Below, one piece after another: positions 1-12,484 of a DNA stretch of 44,862 bases. Source of the DNA: Acidobacteriota bacterium (lineage in GTDB: Bacteria > Acidobacteriota > Vicinamibacteria > Vicinamibacterales > UBA8438); NCBI GenBank assembly GCA_026706755.1, contig JAPOYG010000102.1:1-44862 (forward strand), in the 5' to 3' direction. Each line of letters begins with the position of its first letter. Position 1 is the first letter of the stretch. Below the pieces are notes generated by a model. It saw only the letters and a list, made by a program, of their open reading frames with translations. It searched no databases and was not told the DNA's origin. The translations under genes and the position numbers were made by a program.

Positions 1-1
1 G

Positions 2-1081
2 CTGACCGACGTCGAGACGCGGTATCGGCAGCGCTACCTCGATCTCATCGTCAACGACGACTCGCGCCGCGTCTTCGAGACCCGCGCCCGCGTGGTGGCC
101 CGGCTGCGGGCCTTCCTCGACGCCCGCGGCTACCTCGAGGTCGAGACCCCGATGATGCAGCCGGTGGCCGGGGGAGCGCTGGCGCGGCCGTTCGTCACGC
201 ACCACAACGCGCTCGACCTGCCGCTCTACCTGCGCGTGGCGCCGGAGCTGTACCTGAAGCGCCTGGTCGTGGGGGGACTGGAGCGCGTCTACGAGATCAA
301 CCGCAACTTCCGGAACGAGGGGATCTCGACGCGCCACAACCCCGAGTTCACGATGCTGGAGTTCTACGAGGCCTACAGCCATGCCGAGGCCTTGATGACC
401 CTGACGGAGGAGATGCTGTCGTCGGTCGCGCGGGAGGTTCTGGACGGCGAGGAGAGCGGTCCGTTCGGCGGCGAGCGCATCTCGTACGCGCGCCCGTTCC
501 GGCGGCTGCGGCTGCGGGACGCCGTGCGCGAGGCAGCCTCCGAGCGTCTGCGCAGGGAAGTGGCGGAGGGCGAGTTGCGGCGGCGCGACTCCGCCGCGGA
601 ACTGGCGGAGGGCCTCGGGGTCGCCGTTCCGCCCCACGCGGGGGCGGGCCGCATCGCGGCCGCGCTGTTCGAGGAGCTCTGCGAGGACGCGCTCGTGCAG
701 CCGACGTTCGTCCACGACTTCCCGACCGAGGTCTCGCCGCTCTCGAAGCAACGGCCGGACGATCCCGACACCGTGGAGCGGTTCGAGCTCTACGTCGCGC
801 GCATGGAGATCGCCAACGGCTTCACCGAGCTGAACGATCCGGCCGAGCAGCGGCGCCGCTTCGAGGCGCAGCTCGCGGCGCGGGCCGGGGGAGACGGGGA
901 GTCGCACGCGATGGACGAGGACTATCTGCGCGCCCTCGCCTACGGCCTGCCGCCGACCGGGGGCGAGGGCATCGGGATCGACCGGCTGGTGATGCTGCTC
1001 GCGAACCGTCCCTCGATTCGGGACGTGATCCTGTTCCCGTTGCTGCGGCCGGCGCGGACCGGGCCGCGCCAGGGGGAATGA
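2..1081 (+). CDS. lysS: Lysyl-tRNA synthetase (class II), 5' truncated by window edge
   Basis: Frame is open from base 2 (LTDVETRYRQRYLDLIVNDDSRRVFETRARVV...). Class II motifs present: RNFRNEGISTRHNPEFTMLEFYEAY, FVHDFPTEVSPLSK, GIGIDRLVMLL. Confidence 0.96.
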   Translation: MTDVETRYRQRYLDLIVNDDSRRVFETRARVVARLRAFLDARGYLEVETPMMQPVAGGALARPFVTHHNALDLPLYLRVAPELYLKRLVVGGLERVYEINRNFRNEGISTRHNPEFTMLEFYEAYSHAEALMTLTEEMLSSVAREVLDGEESGPFGGERISYARPFRRLRLRDAVREAASERLRREVAEGELRRRDSAAELAEGLGVAVPPHAGAGRIAAALFEELCEDALVQPTFVHDFPTEVSPLSKQRPDDPDTVERFELYVARMEIANGFTELNDPAEQRRRFEAQLAARAGGDGESHAMDEDYLRALAYGLPPTGGEGIGIDRLVMLLANRPSIRDVILFPLLRPARTGPRQGE

Positions 1082-2325
1082 CGATGCGCCGGCCTCCCTT
1101 CGAGCTGTACCTGGCGTTGCGCTACCTGACCGCCCGCCGCAAGCAGGCATCCATCGCGAGCACGTCGCTCATCTCGATCCTGGGCGTTCTGGTCGGGGTC
1201 ATGGCGCTCGTCATCGCCCTCGCCCTGATGACCGGACTGGCGCAGGAGATGCGCGACCGCATCGTCGGCGCCTCCGCGCACGTCTACGTCTGGAAGGCGG
1301 GCGGCTTCGACGACTACCGGGAGGAGGCGAAGGAGCTCGTGCGGGTGCCGGGGGTGGTCGCGGCGGCCCCGGCCCTGCCGGGCGAGGCGCTGGCGTTCAC
1401 CCGCCAGGCGCAGGCATTCGTCCGGATCAAGGGCATCGATCCGGACCTCGAGGCGGAGGCTACCGAGCTCGCGACCTCGCTGACCCACGGCCGGCTGCCC
1501 GACCTGGCCGTTCCGCTGCCGCCGGAGCGGCGGGCCGTCGGCGGCGTCGTCATCGGCGACCGCCTCGCGCAGAAGCTGGGCGCCTTCGTCGGGGACGAGC
1601 TCAGCGTCCTGACGACGGCCGGCACGCCCACTCCCCTGGGGGTCTGGCCGCGCCCGCGCCGGCTGGTGGTGGCCGGGATCTTCAGCCTGGGGCTCCTGGA
1701 GTACGACGAGGCCTTCGCCTTCGTCACGCTGGACACCGCCCGGCGGCTCTTCAACGCGGAAGGCGTGGGAATGATGGAGCTGCGGGTCGACGATCCGATG
1801 GCGTCGCGGGCGGTGGCGGAGGGGATACCCGAACGGCTGGGGCCGAACTACGTGACCGACGACTGGTCGCGGCTGAACGCACCCCTCTTCGGGGCCATGT
1901 GGCTGGAGAAGATGGGCATCTCGATCGCCGTCGGCCTCATCGTCGTCGTCGCGGCCCTGCACATCATCGCCTCGCTCGTCATGCTGGTGATGGAGCGGAG
2001 CCGGGACATCGCGATCCTCAAGACGATGGGCGCGTCGTCGCGCGTCATACGGCGCGTCTTCATGCTGCAGGGCCTGATCATCGGCGCCGTCGGCACGCTC
2101 GGAGGCGCCGCCGCCGGCTATCTCGTGTCGACGGTGATGGACCGCTACCGGCTCCTGCAGCTTCCGATGGAGATCTACCAGGTGTCGTACGTGCCGTTCA
2201 CCGTCCGTGCGGTCGACATCACGGTGGTGGTCGTCGTGGCTCTCGTCGTCTGCTTCGTCGCCACGGTGTACCCGTCGCGCCAGGCTTCGAGGCTGGATCC
2301 GGCGGAGGCGCTGCGCTACCAGTAG
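1078..2325 (+). CDS. Lipoprotein-releasing ABC transporter permease (LolC/LolE family)
   Basis: 415 aa; N-terminal FELYLALRYLTARRKQASIASTSLISILGVLVGVMALVIALALMTG; MacB-like periplasmic region; C-terminal FtsX-type TM domain with RSRDIAILKTMGAS. ATGA overlap with lysS; followed by lolD. Confidence 0.92.
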   Translation: MTMRRPPFELYLALRYLTARRKQASIASTSLISILGVLVGVMALVIALALMTGLAQEMRDRIVGASAHVYVWKAGGFDDYREEAKELVRVPGVVAAAPALPGEALAFTRQAQAFVRIKGIDPDLEAEATELATSLTHGRLPDLAVPLPPERRAVGGVVIGDRLAQKLGAFVGDELSVLTTAGTPTPLGVWPRPRRLVVAGIFSLGLLEYDEAFAFVTLDTARRLFNAEGVGMMELRVDDPMASRAVAEGIPERLGPNYVTDDWSRLNAPLFGAMWLEKMGISIAVGLIVVVAALHIIASLVMLVMERSRDIAILKTMGASSRVIRRVFMLQGLIIGAVGTLGGAAAGYLVSTVMDRYRLLQLPMEIYQVSYVPFTVRAVDITVVVVVALVVCFVATVYPSRQASRLDPAEALRYQ

Positions 2326-2364
2326 CTCCGGCCCGCGCGGGAGGCCCGCCGAGGCGCGCGCCGC

Positions 2365-3039
2365 ATGGCCTACCTTGAGATAACGAGCCTTTCGAAGGCA
2401 TACCGCGGGAGCGGCCGGATGCTGCCGGTGCTCCGCGGGATCGAGCTGACCGTGGAGTCGGGACAGATGGTCGCCGTCGTCGGCGCCTCCGGCGTCGGCA
2501 AGAGCACGCTGCTCCACGTCCTCGGCGGTCTGGATCGCGCGGACGGCGGCACGGTGCGCGTCGGGGAGACCGAGGTGACCGGGCTGGACGATGCGGCGCT
2601 CGTGGCGTTCCGCAGCCGGAATATCGGCTTCGTCTTCCAGTTCCATCACCTGCTGCCGGAGTTCAGCGCGCTCGAGAACGCCGAGATGCCGCTGCGCATC
2701 GCGCGCCGGCCGGCCGCCGAGGCGCGGGAGCGGGCGGCGTCGCTGCTCTCGCAGGTCGGCTTGGGAGACCGGTTCGACCATCGACCCGGCATGCTCTCGG
2801 GGGGCGAGCAGCAGCGGGTGGCCGTGGCCCGCGCGCTCGTGATGCGTCCCGGGCTGCTGCTGGCCGACGAGCCGACCGGCAACGTCGACGAGACGACGGG
2901 CGAGGCCCTTCAGGGCCTGCTGCGGGAGATGCACGCCCGGCACGGCCTGACCTCGGTGATCGCGACCCACAACCCGCGGCTCGCGGGGGCCTGCGACCGC
3001 GTGCTCCACCTCGAGAACGGCCGCCTGCGCGAAGGGTGA
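2365..3039 (+). CDS. lolD: Lipoprotein-releasing system ATP-binding protein LolD
   Basis: Walker [10 protein letters not shown], signature [15 protein letters not shown], Walker [13 protein letters not shown]; adjacent to the LolC/E permease. Confidence 0.93.
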   Translation: MAYLEITSLSKAYRGSGRMLPVLRGIELTVESGQMVAVVGASGVGKSTLLHVLGGLDRADGGTVRVGETEVTGLDDAALVAFRSRNIGFVFQFHHLLPEFSALENAEMPLRIARRPAAEARERAASLLSQVGLGDRFDHRPGMLSGGEQQRVAVARALVMRPGLLLADEPTGNVDETTGEALQGLLREMHARHGLTSVIATHNPRLAGACDRVLHLENGRLREG

Positions 3040-3102
3040 GCGACGACCCCCGGTCGTGGCCGGAGGCGGCGCGGGGCCGGTGGCGCCGGCATCCCGATGC
3101 CT

Positions 3103-3108
3103 TATAAT
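3103..3108 (+). promoter_or_regulatory. Candidate -10 element (TATAAT) upstream of clpC
   Basis: Exact TATAAT in a very GC-rich context, 50 bp upstream of the clpC ATG; no clear -35 seen. Confidence 0.4.
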
Positions 3109-3157
3109 CCTGGAGGGCCGTCGCGTTCTGTCGCGGGGGATGGACCGGTAGGGGCGC

Positions 3158-5593
<2,436 letters not shown>

Positions 5594-5623
5594 CGGGATC
5601 CGGGCGCGAGTACCGGCCGAAAC

Positions 5624-5658
5624 CGGGAGTTCGCGCCGTAGCACGGCGCGGACTCCCG
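5624..5658. repeat. Palindromic element/hairpin (16-bp stem with one G-T, 3-nt loop); member of GAGYTYGCGCCGCAG family
   Basis: CGGGAGTTCGCGCCGT-AGC-ACGGCGCGGACTCCCG read directly, 31 nt after the clpC stop codon; could also act as a terminator. Confidence 0.75.
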
Positions 5659-5849
5659 CAGGCCGGCTGGGCGGGAAGCGGAGCCGCAGGCGACGGTTGC
5701 CGGGCTAGATCGGCGCGTCCAAGATCTCGTACACTCGCGATCTGCGGGCTCCGAGCGGCCCCGCGAGCGGTCCGTGGTCCACACGGGCGGCGCGCGGCCC
5801 GCGAGCCGGGTGACTCGCGAGATCCTCGCGACTTTTACGGGGACTGACG

Positions 5850-8525
5850 ATGCAAGCAGCCAGATACACGGTTGGTCGCGTGATCGCGGCGACGGTCGCC
5901 GCGGCGCTCCTGCCGGTGTGGGCGGCAGCCGAGCCGGGGCAGCAGCGCCCGCAGCCGCCGTCCATCTTCGGCGCTCCGCAGCGGCCGGCGGAGCCCCGGC
6001 CTATCCTGCCGCCGCAGGGTTCGCCGCCGCTCCTGCGGAACCTGGAGTTGCGGTTTCCGGCCCAGGGCAACGTGGCCAGCGTCGAGTACGACACCTACCT
6101 CTACTACATGGAGCTGCCGGGCCACGTGAGCCTTCCCTCGCAGGGCCGCTGGACGCCGTACACCGAGGAGATCGAGCGCGTGGTGCTCGACGACTTCACC
6201 CGTCTCTGGGACACCGGGTTCCTTGACGACCTCTGGATTGAGGTCGTGGACGAACCCTGGCCCAACGGCGTGATCGGCAAGCGCGTGATCTTCAACATGG
6301 AGGAGCGGCAGCGGGTCAAGATCGTCAGCTACGAGGGCTCCGAGGAGCTCAAGCAGGAGGACATCGACCTCAACCTCGAGGACAACGGCGTCGTCCTGCG
6401 GATGGATTCCTTCCTCGACCCCGCCGTCATCCAGCGGGTCAAGGGCGTTCTGCAGGTGATGTTCCGGGCCAAGGGCTTCCTCTTCTCCGAGGTGAGCCAC
6501 TCGATCGAGGAGCTCCCGGGCGGCCCGAAGCTGGTGCGGCTCACGTTCCACCTGGACGAGGGCCCGAAGGTCATGATCCGGAACATCGACTTCGTCGGCA
6601 ACCGGGCGCTCAGCGACGGCGACCTCAAGGGGCAGATGAGCAAGGTCCGCGAGTCGTGGTGGCTGTCCTGGATGACGGGGCGCGGGACGTACAAGGAAGG
6701 CGAGTTCGAGGAGGATGCCGAGGCGATCGTCGCCCACTACCGCAACCGCGGCTACATCCGGGCAACGGTGGGGCAGCCGAACATCGAGTACCTGGAGCTG
6801 TCGGAGGACGGCGAGACGCGGAGCATCAACCTGCGCATCCCCGTCGACGAGGGCGAGCGCTACCGGCTGGGAGAGCTCGACTTCGCGGGGAACGAGATTC
6901 TCCTCGAAGAGGGGCTGCGGCGCATCTTCCAGGACATCGAGCCCGGCAACTACTACAGCGAGGGGGACATCCGGGAGGGCTTCGAGGACGCGCGAGAGCT
7001 GTACGGGTCGCTCGGGTACTACGAGATGACGCTCGTGCCGGAGCTCGCCCCGCGGGACGAGCCGCTCCCCGACGCCGCAAGCGCGAACGGGAACGGCAAC
7101 GGCAACGGCAACGGAGAGCACGAGGGCGAGGAAGCGGAGGAGCGGCCGACGCACATGGAAGGCGCTCCCGTGGTCGACGTCACGATTCGCGTGCAGGAAG
7201 GCGAGCAGTACTTCGTCAACCGGATCGAGTTCGCGGGCAACAAGACGACGCACGACGAGGTCATCCGTCGGGAGCTGCAGCTTGCGGAGAACGCGGTGTT
7301 CAACACCGAGGCCCTCAAGTACAGCGTGCGGCGCCTGAACCAGCTCGGCTTCTTCGAGCCGCTCGAGGAGGCGGGCGTCGGCATCGAGAAGACCGACTCG
7401 GAGGAGAACGAAGTCGACATCACGTTCAACCTCTCGGAGACGAACCTGAACCAGCTCACCTTCGGTGCCGGCGTCTCCGAGTTCGACGGATTCTTCGGCC
7501 AGGTGTCGTTCCAGACCACCAACTTCATGGGCCGCGGGGAGTCGCTCCAGGTATCGATGCTGAGCGGCTCGCGCGCCCGGAACTACCAGCTCTCCTTCAC
7601 GGAGCCGTTCATCTTCGGACGTCCCATCTCCCTCGGCAGCACGGTGTACTCGCGGCGCATCGAGTGGATCGGGAGCTTCACGGAGGACAGCCGCGGCGCG
7701 ACCGTGACCTTCGGCGTGCCGCTGGCGCTGTTCACGCGCATGTATGTCGGCTACAGCCTCGAGTCGTCCGAGGTCACCGACATCAGTTCGTACCTGACCG
7801 ACCGGCCGGAGCTGCTGGCGTTCAATCCGTTCTTCGCGGACGCGTTGCTGCAGAGCCACGGCGGACGCCGCATCATCAGCAAGGTCACCCCTTCGCTGGT
7901 GCTGAACACCGTCGACCATCCAATCTTTCCGACGAACGGCCACAGCCTGAGCGCATCGCTGGAGCTCGCGGGCCTCGGCGGTAACACGCAGTTCTGGAAG
8001 CCGACGCTGGAGGGCACCTGGTACGTCCGGCACACGTCGAAGACGATCATCGGCCTCCGCGGCCAGTACAGCTACATGGGAGCCGGCAATCCGAATCAGA
8101 TCCCGATCTTCGAGCGACTGTGGCTGGGTGGCGAGTACTCGGTGCGCGGGTTCGACATCCGGCGCATCGGGCCGCTGTTCTCGGACGTCGACCCGGACGT
8201 GAACGCGAACTCGTACGCCGGCCGGATGATCATCGGCGGCAACAAGAGCCTGCTGTTCAATGCGGAGTACCAGTTCCTGATCGGCGGCCCGGTGCGGCTC
8301 GTCTGGTTCTACGACGCCGGGCAGGTCCAGGACTTCGGCTCGCGATTCGCGATGCAGGACTTCAAGACTTCCACCGGCGTCGAGCTGCGATTCTTCATGC
8401 CGATGCTGAACGTGCCGTTCCGGTTGATCTACTACTGGAATCCGCAGAACGACGGGGTCTACAACGACCGGCTCTACGAGCAGGAGAGGAGCGGGTTCCG
8501 CTTCTCGATCGGCACGACGTTCTAG
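5850..8525 (+). CDS. bamA: Outer membrane protein assembly factor BamA
   Basis: 891 aa; signal peptide, multiple POTRA repeats (VMIRNIDFVGNRALSDGDLK, YFVNRIEFAGNKTTHDEVIRREL), C-terminal 16-strand barrel with LGGEYSVRGFDIRRIGP and terminal aromatic residue (SIGTTF). Followed by skp. Confidence 0.95.
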   Translation: MQAARYTVGRVIAATVAAALLPVWAAAEPGQQRPQPPSIFGAPQRPAEPRPILPPQGSPPLLRNLELRFPAQGNVASVEYDTYLYYMELPGHVSLPSQGRWTPYTEEIERVVLDDFTRLWDTGFLDDLWIEVVDEPWPNGVIGKRVIFNMEERQRVKIVSYEGSEELKQEDIDLNLEDNGVVLRMDSFLDPAVIQRVKGVLQVMFRAKGFLFSEVSHSIEELPGGPKLVRLTFHLDEGPKVMIRNIDFVGNRALSDGDLKGQMSKVRESWWLSWMTGRGTYKEGEFEEDAEAIVAHYRNRGYIRATVGQPNIEYLELSEDGETRSINLRIPVDEGERYRLGELDFAGNEILLEEGLRRIFQDIEPGNYYSEGDIREGFEDARELYGSLGYYEMTLVPELAPRDEPLPDAASANGNGNGNGNGEHEGEEAEERPTHMEGAPVVDVTIRVQEGEQYFVNRIEFAGNKTTHDEVIRRELQLAENAVFNTEALKYSVRRLNQLGFFEPLEEAGVGIEKTDSEENEVDITFNLSETNLNQLTFGAGVSEFDGFFGQVSFQTTNFMGRGESLQVSMLSGSRARNYQLSFTEPFIFGRPISLGSTVYSRRIEWIGSFTEDSRGATVTFGVPLALFTRMYVGYSLESSEVTDISSYLTDRPELLAFNPFFADALLQSHGGRRIISKVTPSLVLNTVDHPIFPTNGHSLSASLELAGLGGNTQFWKPTLEGTWYVRHTSKTIIGLRGQYSYMGAGNPNQIPIFERLWLGGEYSVRGFDIRRIGPLFSDVDPDVNANSYAGRMIIGGNKSLLFNAEYQFLIGGPVRLVWFYDAGQVQDFGSRFAMQDFKTSTGVELRFFMPMLNVPFRLIYYWNPQNDGVYNDRLYEQERSGFRFSIGTTF

Positions 8526-8530
8526 AGTGG

Positions 8531-8558
8531 TTCGCGGCCGCAGCGCGACGGCGCGAAA
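8531..8558. repeat. Palindromic element (GAGYTYGCGCCGCAG family, divergent copy)
   Basis: TTCGCGGCCGCAGCGCGACGGCGCGAA: imperfect inverted repeat 5 nt after the bamA stop codon. Confidence 0.5.
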
Positions 8559-8599
8559 CTTATGAGCAGGACAACCGATCAGCCCGAGGTGATGCATCG

Positions 8600-9193
8600 A
8601 TGAGATTCGCGATCCGTGCCGCAACGGCGGTGAGTTTCGTCCTCGCGGCCGCCGGCGCCGCGACCGCGCAGGCGCCGCCGTTCCCTCCCGGTACCAAGTA
8701 CGGCTACATCAACCTGCAGCGGGTGCTCGCGGAGTCGAACGTGGGACGGACCGCGAGCACCAGGGTGCAGGAGTTGACGGATACGAAGCTCGCCGAGCTC
8801 CAGTCCCGACAGACGACCCTCCAGGGGCAGCTGACCAGCAGCGAGCAGCAGCTCGTCGAGTTGCAACAGAGGCTCGAGCAGGGACAGAACGTCATGAGTG
8901 CCCAGGCGCGGCTCAGCCTGCAGCGTGAGATCTCCCGGCTGCAACTCGAGTTCCAGCGCCAGACGCAGGACGCGCAGGCCGAGATGGAGCGTGTATCGCA
9001 GGACGCCGACGCCGAGGTGGCGGAGCTGCGGCAGGAGCTCCAGCTCGAGTTCGAGCAGCAACTGGCGCCGGCGCTCGATCAGGTCGCGACCGAGCGCCAG
9101 GTCGATCTGATCTTCAACGTCGAAGGTCTCATCTGGGGTCTGCCGGCCCTCGACCTGACGCAGGCGGTCGTCGATCGCCTCAACGGGCGCTGA
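8600..9193 (+). CDS. skp: OmpH/Skp family periplasmic chaperone
   Basis: Signal peptide (MRFAIRAATAVSFVLAAAGAATAQA), then YGYINLQRVLAESNVG and a long Gln-rich coiled coil; located between bamA and fabZ/lpxA as in the canonical cluster. Confidence 0.9.
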   Translation: MRFAIRAATAVSFVLAAAGAATAQAPPFPPGTKYGYINLQRVLAESNVGRTASTRVQELTDTKLAELQSRQTTLQGQLTSSEQQLVELQQRLEQGQNVMSAQARLSLQREISRLQLEFQRQTQDAQAEMERVSQDADAEVAELRQELQLEFEQQLAPALDQVATERQVDLIFNVEGLIWGLPALDLTQAVVDRLNGR

Positions 9194-9197
9194 GAGT

Positions 9198-9252
9198 CCG
9201 CGCCGCAGGACGGCGCAAACGGCGGGCCCGGAGTCCGCGGCCTGCGGCGCGG
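9198..9252. repeat. Palindromic element (GAGYTYGCGCCGCAG family)
   Basis: Perfect 12-bp inverted repeat CCGCGCCGCAGG (9198-9209) / CCTGCGGCGCGG (9241-9252), starting 4 nt after the skp stop codon. Confidence 0.6.
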
Positions 9253-9327
9253 GTTTCCCCGGTGGACGGTGGGGGCCGGAGTGTGTACACTCTGCCTGCC
9301 TCGCGCGTTGCCCGGGTCAGCCGTCCA

Positions 9328-10596
9328 GTGCCGCTCGACATCCCGGTCCTCCTCGACCGCCTCTGCTACCGCTACCCGTCGCTCCTGGTCGACAGCGTGG
9401 TCGAGCATCTGCCCGGCCGCCGGATCGTGGCCGTCAAGAACGTGACGGTCAACGAAGACTACTTCCAGGGGCACTTCCCCGGCACGCCCCTGATGCCGGG
9501 CGTGATGATGATCGAGACGCTGGTGCAGGTGGCGGCCCTGCTGCTGCTCGACGAAGGGGAGGCGCCGACCCGCCGCGCCGTCCTCCGCGGCGTGAACGAC
9601 GCGAAGTTCCGCCGGCAGGTGGTGCCCGGGGACCGGCTGCGGCTGGCCGTGACGCACGAAGGCGGAAAGCCGGGGTTGGCGGTGGCGCGCGGCGTGGCCA
9701 CGGTTGCCGACCGGACGGTCGCGGAGGCGGAGCTGCTCCTGGGAATCGAGTACGACGAGCCCGACGTTCATCCGACCGCGATCGTCCACCCGGGCGCGGC
9801 CATCGGAGCGGGTACGGTCGTGGGTCCGTACGCCGTGATCGGCCCGGGGGTGCGCCTCGGGCGCGGCAACCGGGTGGGCGCCTCGGCCGTGATCGACGGC
9901 GACACCGAGATCGGGGACGGCTGTCACGTCCTCTCGTTCGCGTCGGTCGGCCAGATTCCGCAGGACCTGAAGTTCCGCGGCGAGGCGACGGGCCTCAGGA
10001 TCGGCCACCGGAACGTCTTCCGCGAGTTCGTCACCATCCATCGGGGCACGCGCGGGGGCGGAGGCGTGACGCGCATCGGCGACGACAACGTGTTCATGGC
10101 GTACGCGCACGTCGCCCACGACTGCGTCATCGGAAGCAAGACGCTGTTCGGCAACGGCGCGACGCTGGGAGGGCACGTCGTCGTCGAGGACGGCGCCACG
10201 ATCAGCGCGGGATCGGGTGTCCATCAGTTCTGCCACGTGGGCCGCCAGGCGTTCATCGGCGGCTACACCGTCGTCACGAAGGATGCGCTGCCCTACGCCC
10301 GCACCGTCGGGAACCGCGCCCGGGTCTACGGTCTGAACCGCATCGGCCTCGAACGCCGCGGCGTGCCCCCGGAGACCATCGCCAAGCTGAAGCGGGCGTT
10401 CCGGTACCTGCTGCAATCCAAGCTCAACACCAGCCAGGCGCTGGAGCAGATCGACGGCGACCCGGGGCTCGACTGCCCCGAGGTCGCCTACCTCGTCGAG
10501 TTCATCCGGGAGTCGAGGCAGGGCTCGCGGCGAGGCGTCACGTTGCGTCGGCCCCTCGGCCGGGCCGAGCCGGCGGAGAGCGAGAACCGCGTCTGA
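9328..10596 (+). CDS. Bifunctional 3-hydroxyacyl-ACP dehydratase (FabZ) / UDP-GlcNAc acyltransferase (LpxA) fusion
   Basis: One ORF (open from 9262; GTG at 9328 fits FabZ better: [22 protein letters not shown]). FabZ motif [16 protein letters not shown]; then LpxA hexapeptide repeats ([56 protein letters not shown]) and LpxA C-terminal helical domain. Confidence 0.93.
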   Translation: MPLDIPVLLDRLCYRYPSLLVDSVVEHLPGRRIVAVKNVTVNEDYFQGHFPGTPLMPGVMMIETLVQVAALLLLDEGEAPTRRAVLRGVNDAKFRRQVVPGDRLRLAVTHEGGKPGLAVARGVATVADRTVAEAELLLGIEYDEPDVHPTAIVHPGAAIGAGTVVGPYAVIGPGVRLGRGNRVGASAVIDGDTEIGDGCHVLSFASVGQIPQDLKFRGEATGLRIGHRNVFREFVTIHRGTRGGGGVTRIGDDNVFMAYAHVAHDCVIGSKTLFGNGATLGGHVVVEDGATISAGSGVHQFCHVGRQAFIGGYTVVTKDALPYARTVGNRARVYGLNRIGLERRGVPPETIAKLKRAFRYLLQSKLNTSQALEQIDGDPGLDCPEVAYLVEFIRESRQGSRRGVTLRRPLGRAEPAESENRV

Positions 10597-10624
10597 GCGT
10601 CTGATCCATGGCGCCGAGCAGGGC

Positions 10625-11458
10625 ATGCGCTTCGGCCTGATCGCCGGCAACGGCCGCTTCCCCTTTCTGGCCCTCGAGGCCATGAAGCGCCTCGGGCACG
10701 CGGTGACCGTGGTCGCGATTCGAGAGGAGACGTCCCCCGCGCTGGCCGCCGCGGCCGCCTCGGACCCTCCGGCGGCGCTCCACTGGGTTTCCCTCGGCGA
10801 GCTGGGGAGGTGCATCGCCACGCTCAGGGAGGCGGGCGTGACGCGGGCCCTGATGGCCGGGCAGGTCCAGCACCGGCGCCTCTTCACCGGCGTGATGCCC
10901 GACCGCGTCCTGCTGGGCGTCCTGCGGCGCCTGGCGACCCGCAACACCGACGCGCTCATTTCCGGGGTCGCCGACGTGCTCCGCGAGCACGGCATCGAGC
11001 TGGTCGACTCGACCGCCTTCCTGGAGCCGCTCCTGGCGCGGCCCGGATGCCTGACCGCGCGCGAGCCGACCGACGACGAGCGCGCCGATCTCGACTTCGG
11101 CTATCGCATGGCCGACGCGGTGGCCGCGCTGGACATCGGGCAGACCGTCGCGGTGAAGGAGCGGGCCGTGGTCGCGATCGAGGCAATGGAGGGTACCGAC
11201 GCCGTGATCGCCCGCGCGGGACGGCTCGCGGGCCCCGGCGTCTCCGTGATCAAGGTGGCGAAGCCGAACCAGGACATGCGCTTCGACGTCCCCGTCGTCG
11301 GCCTGCCGACCGTGGACGCACTCCGGAGCGCGGGGGCGCGGGTGCTGTCGATCGACGCCGGCCGAACCCTGGTGCTGGACGGGGAGCGCCTGCTCGAGGC
11401 GGCCGAGGAAGCCGGAATCACCGTCGTGGGTCGCGCCTTGCAGGACGCTGCCCGGTGA
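10625..11458 (+). CDS. lpxI: UDP-2,3-diacylglucosamine pyrophosphatase LpxI (DUF1009)
   Basis: 277 aa; N-terminal [25 protein letters not shown], and [32 protein letters not shown]...[14 protein letters not shown], typical of LpxI; follows lpxA. Confidence 0.92.
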   Translation: MRFGLIAGNGRFPFLALEAMKRLGHAVTVVAIREETSPALAAAAASDPPAALHWVSLGELGRCIATLREAGVTRALMAGQVQHRRLFTGVMPDRVLLGVLRRLATRNTDALISGVADVLREHGIELVDSTAFLEPLLARPGCLTAREPTDDERADLDFGYRMADAVAALDIGQTVAVKERAVVAIEAMEGTDAVIARAGRLAGPGVSVIKVAKPNQDMRFDVPVVGLPTVDALRSAGARVLSIDAGRTLVLDGERLLEAAEEAGITVVGRALQDAAR

Positions 11459-12408
11459 CGAAGCCGTTCTGCGCCGCGGTGGTGGGGGTCGGCCACCTGG
11501 GACGGCATCACGCTCGGCTCCTGGCTCGTCTGCCGGGTGTCGAGCTGGCCGCCGTCGTCGACGTCGACGCGCGCCGCGCCGCCACCGTCGCGTCCGAGCT
11601 CGGTACCCGGGCCGCTTCCGGGATCGAGGAGCTGCCCGCCGACCTCGACGGGGTCGCGGTCGCCGTACCCACGGCGGCGCACGCCGAGGTCGCGCTGCCG
11701 CTGCTGCGGGCCGGCACGCCGGTCCTGGTGGAGAAGCCGATCGCGGCGTCGGTGGCGGAGGCGGACGCGCTGGTCGCGGCCGCGGCGAAGTCGGGCGCGA
11801 CGCTGGCCGTGGGCCACACCGAGCGCCACAACCCGGCCGTGACGACGGCCCGGGGGCTGGTGGCCGCCCCCCGTTTCATCGAGGGGCATCGCCTGGCCGG
11901 ATTCGCCCGTCGCAGCCTCGACATCGACGTGGTGTTCGATCTGATGATCCACGATCTCGACATCGTGCTTGCCATGGTCGGGTCGGAGCCGGCGTCCATC
12001 GAGGCGGTCGGCGTCCCCGTGCTCACCGAGCGCGTCGACATCGCCAACGCCCGCCTCCGGTTCGGGAACGGGTGCCTGGTGAACCTGACGGCCAGCCGCA
12101 TCAGCCGGGACCGCGTGCGCAAGCTCCGCGTCTTCGAGGCGCACTCCTATGTATCGCTGGACTACGGCGCCCAGAAGGTCGAGGCGTGGCGCGTGACAGA
12201 GGGCGGCGGGGGAGAGCGGGCCATCGAGGGGGGGAGCGTTCCCGTGACGCGTGCGGAGCCGCTCGAGCGGGAGCTGTCCGATTTCGTAGCTGCCTGCCGC
12301 GCAGGCTCGCGCCCGCGCGTGACGGGGGAGGATGGGCGCCGGGCACTGGTCGTCGCCCAGCGCGTCGCGGAGGAGATCGCCCGGGGGACGGAGGTCGGCC
12401 TGTCGTGA
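11455..12408 (+). CDS. Gfo/Idh/MocA-family oxidoreductase, possible UDP-GlcNAc 3-dehydrogenase (GnnA-like)
   Basis: GTGA overlap with lpx[63 protein letters not shown]. GnnA assignment rests on lipid A gene context. Confidence 0.85.
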   Translation: MTKPFCAAVVGVGHLGRHHARLLARLPGVELAAVVDVDARRAATVASELGTRAASGIEELPADLDGVAVAVPTAAHAEVALPLLRAGTPVLVEKPIAASVAEADALVAAAAKSGATLAVGHTERHNPAVTTARGLVAAPRFIEGHRLAGFARRSLDIDVVFDLMIHDLDIVLAMVGSEPASIEAVGVPVLTERVDIANARLRFGNGCLVNLTASRISRDRVRKLRVFEAHSYVSLDYGAQKVEAWRVTEGGGGERAIEGGSVPVTRAEPLERELSDFVAACRAGSRPRVTGEDGRRALVVAQRVAEEIARGTEVGLS

Positions 12409-12484
12409 GCGCCCGACGCGAGCCCGCCGCGCGACGTCGCGGGCCGGGGGGCGGAGCCGGAGCGTGAGCTCGGCGGAGCGGGGA

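Noticed and set aside
5835-8624. 929-aa minus ORF antisense to bamA
   Set aside because: GC-rich mirror ORF; bamA on the plus strand is unambiguous.
9284-9297. GTGTGTACACTCTG as an operator palindrome upstream of the fabZ-lpxA gene
   Set aside because: Only an imperfect short palindrome; TACACT may be a -10, but there is not enough evidence to call a regulator site.
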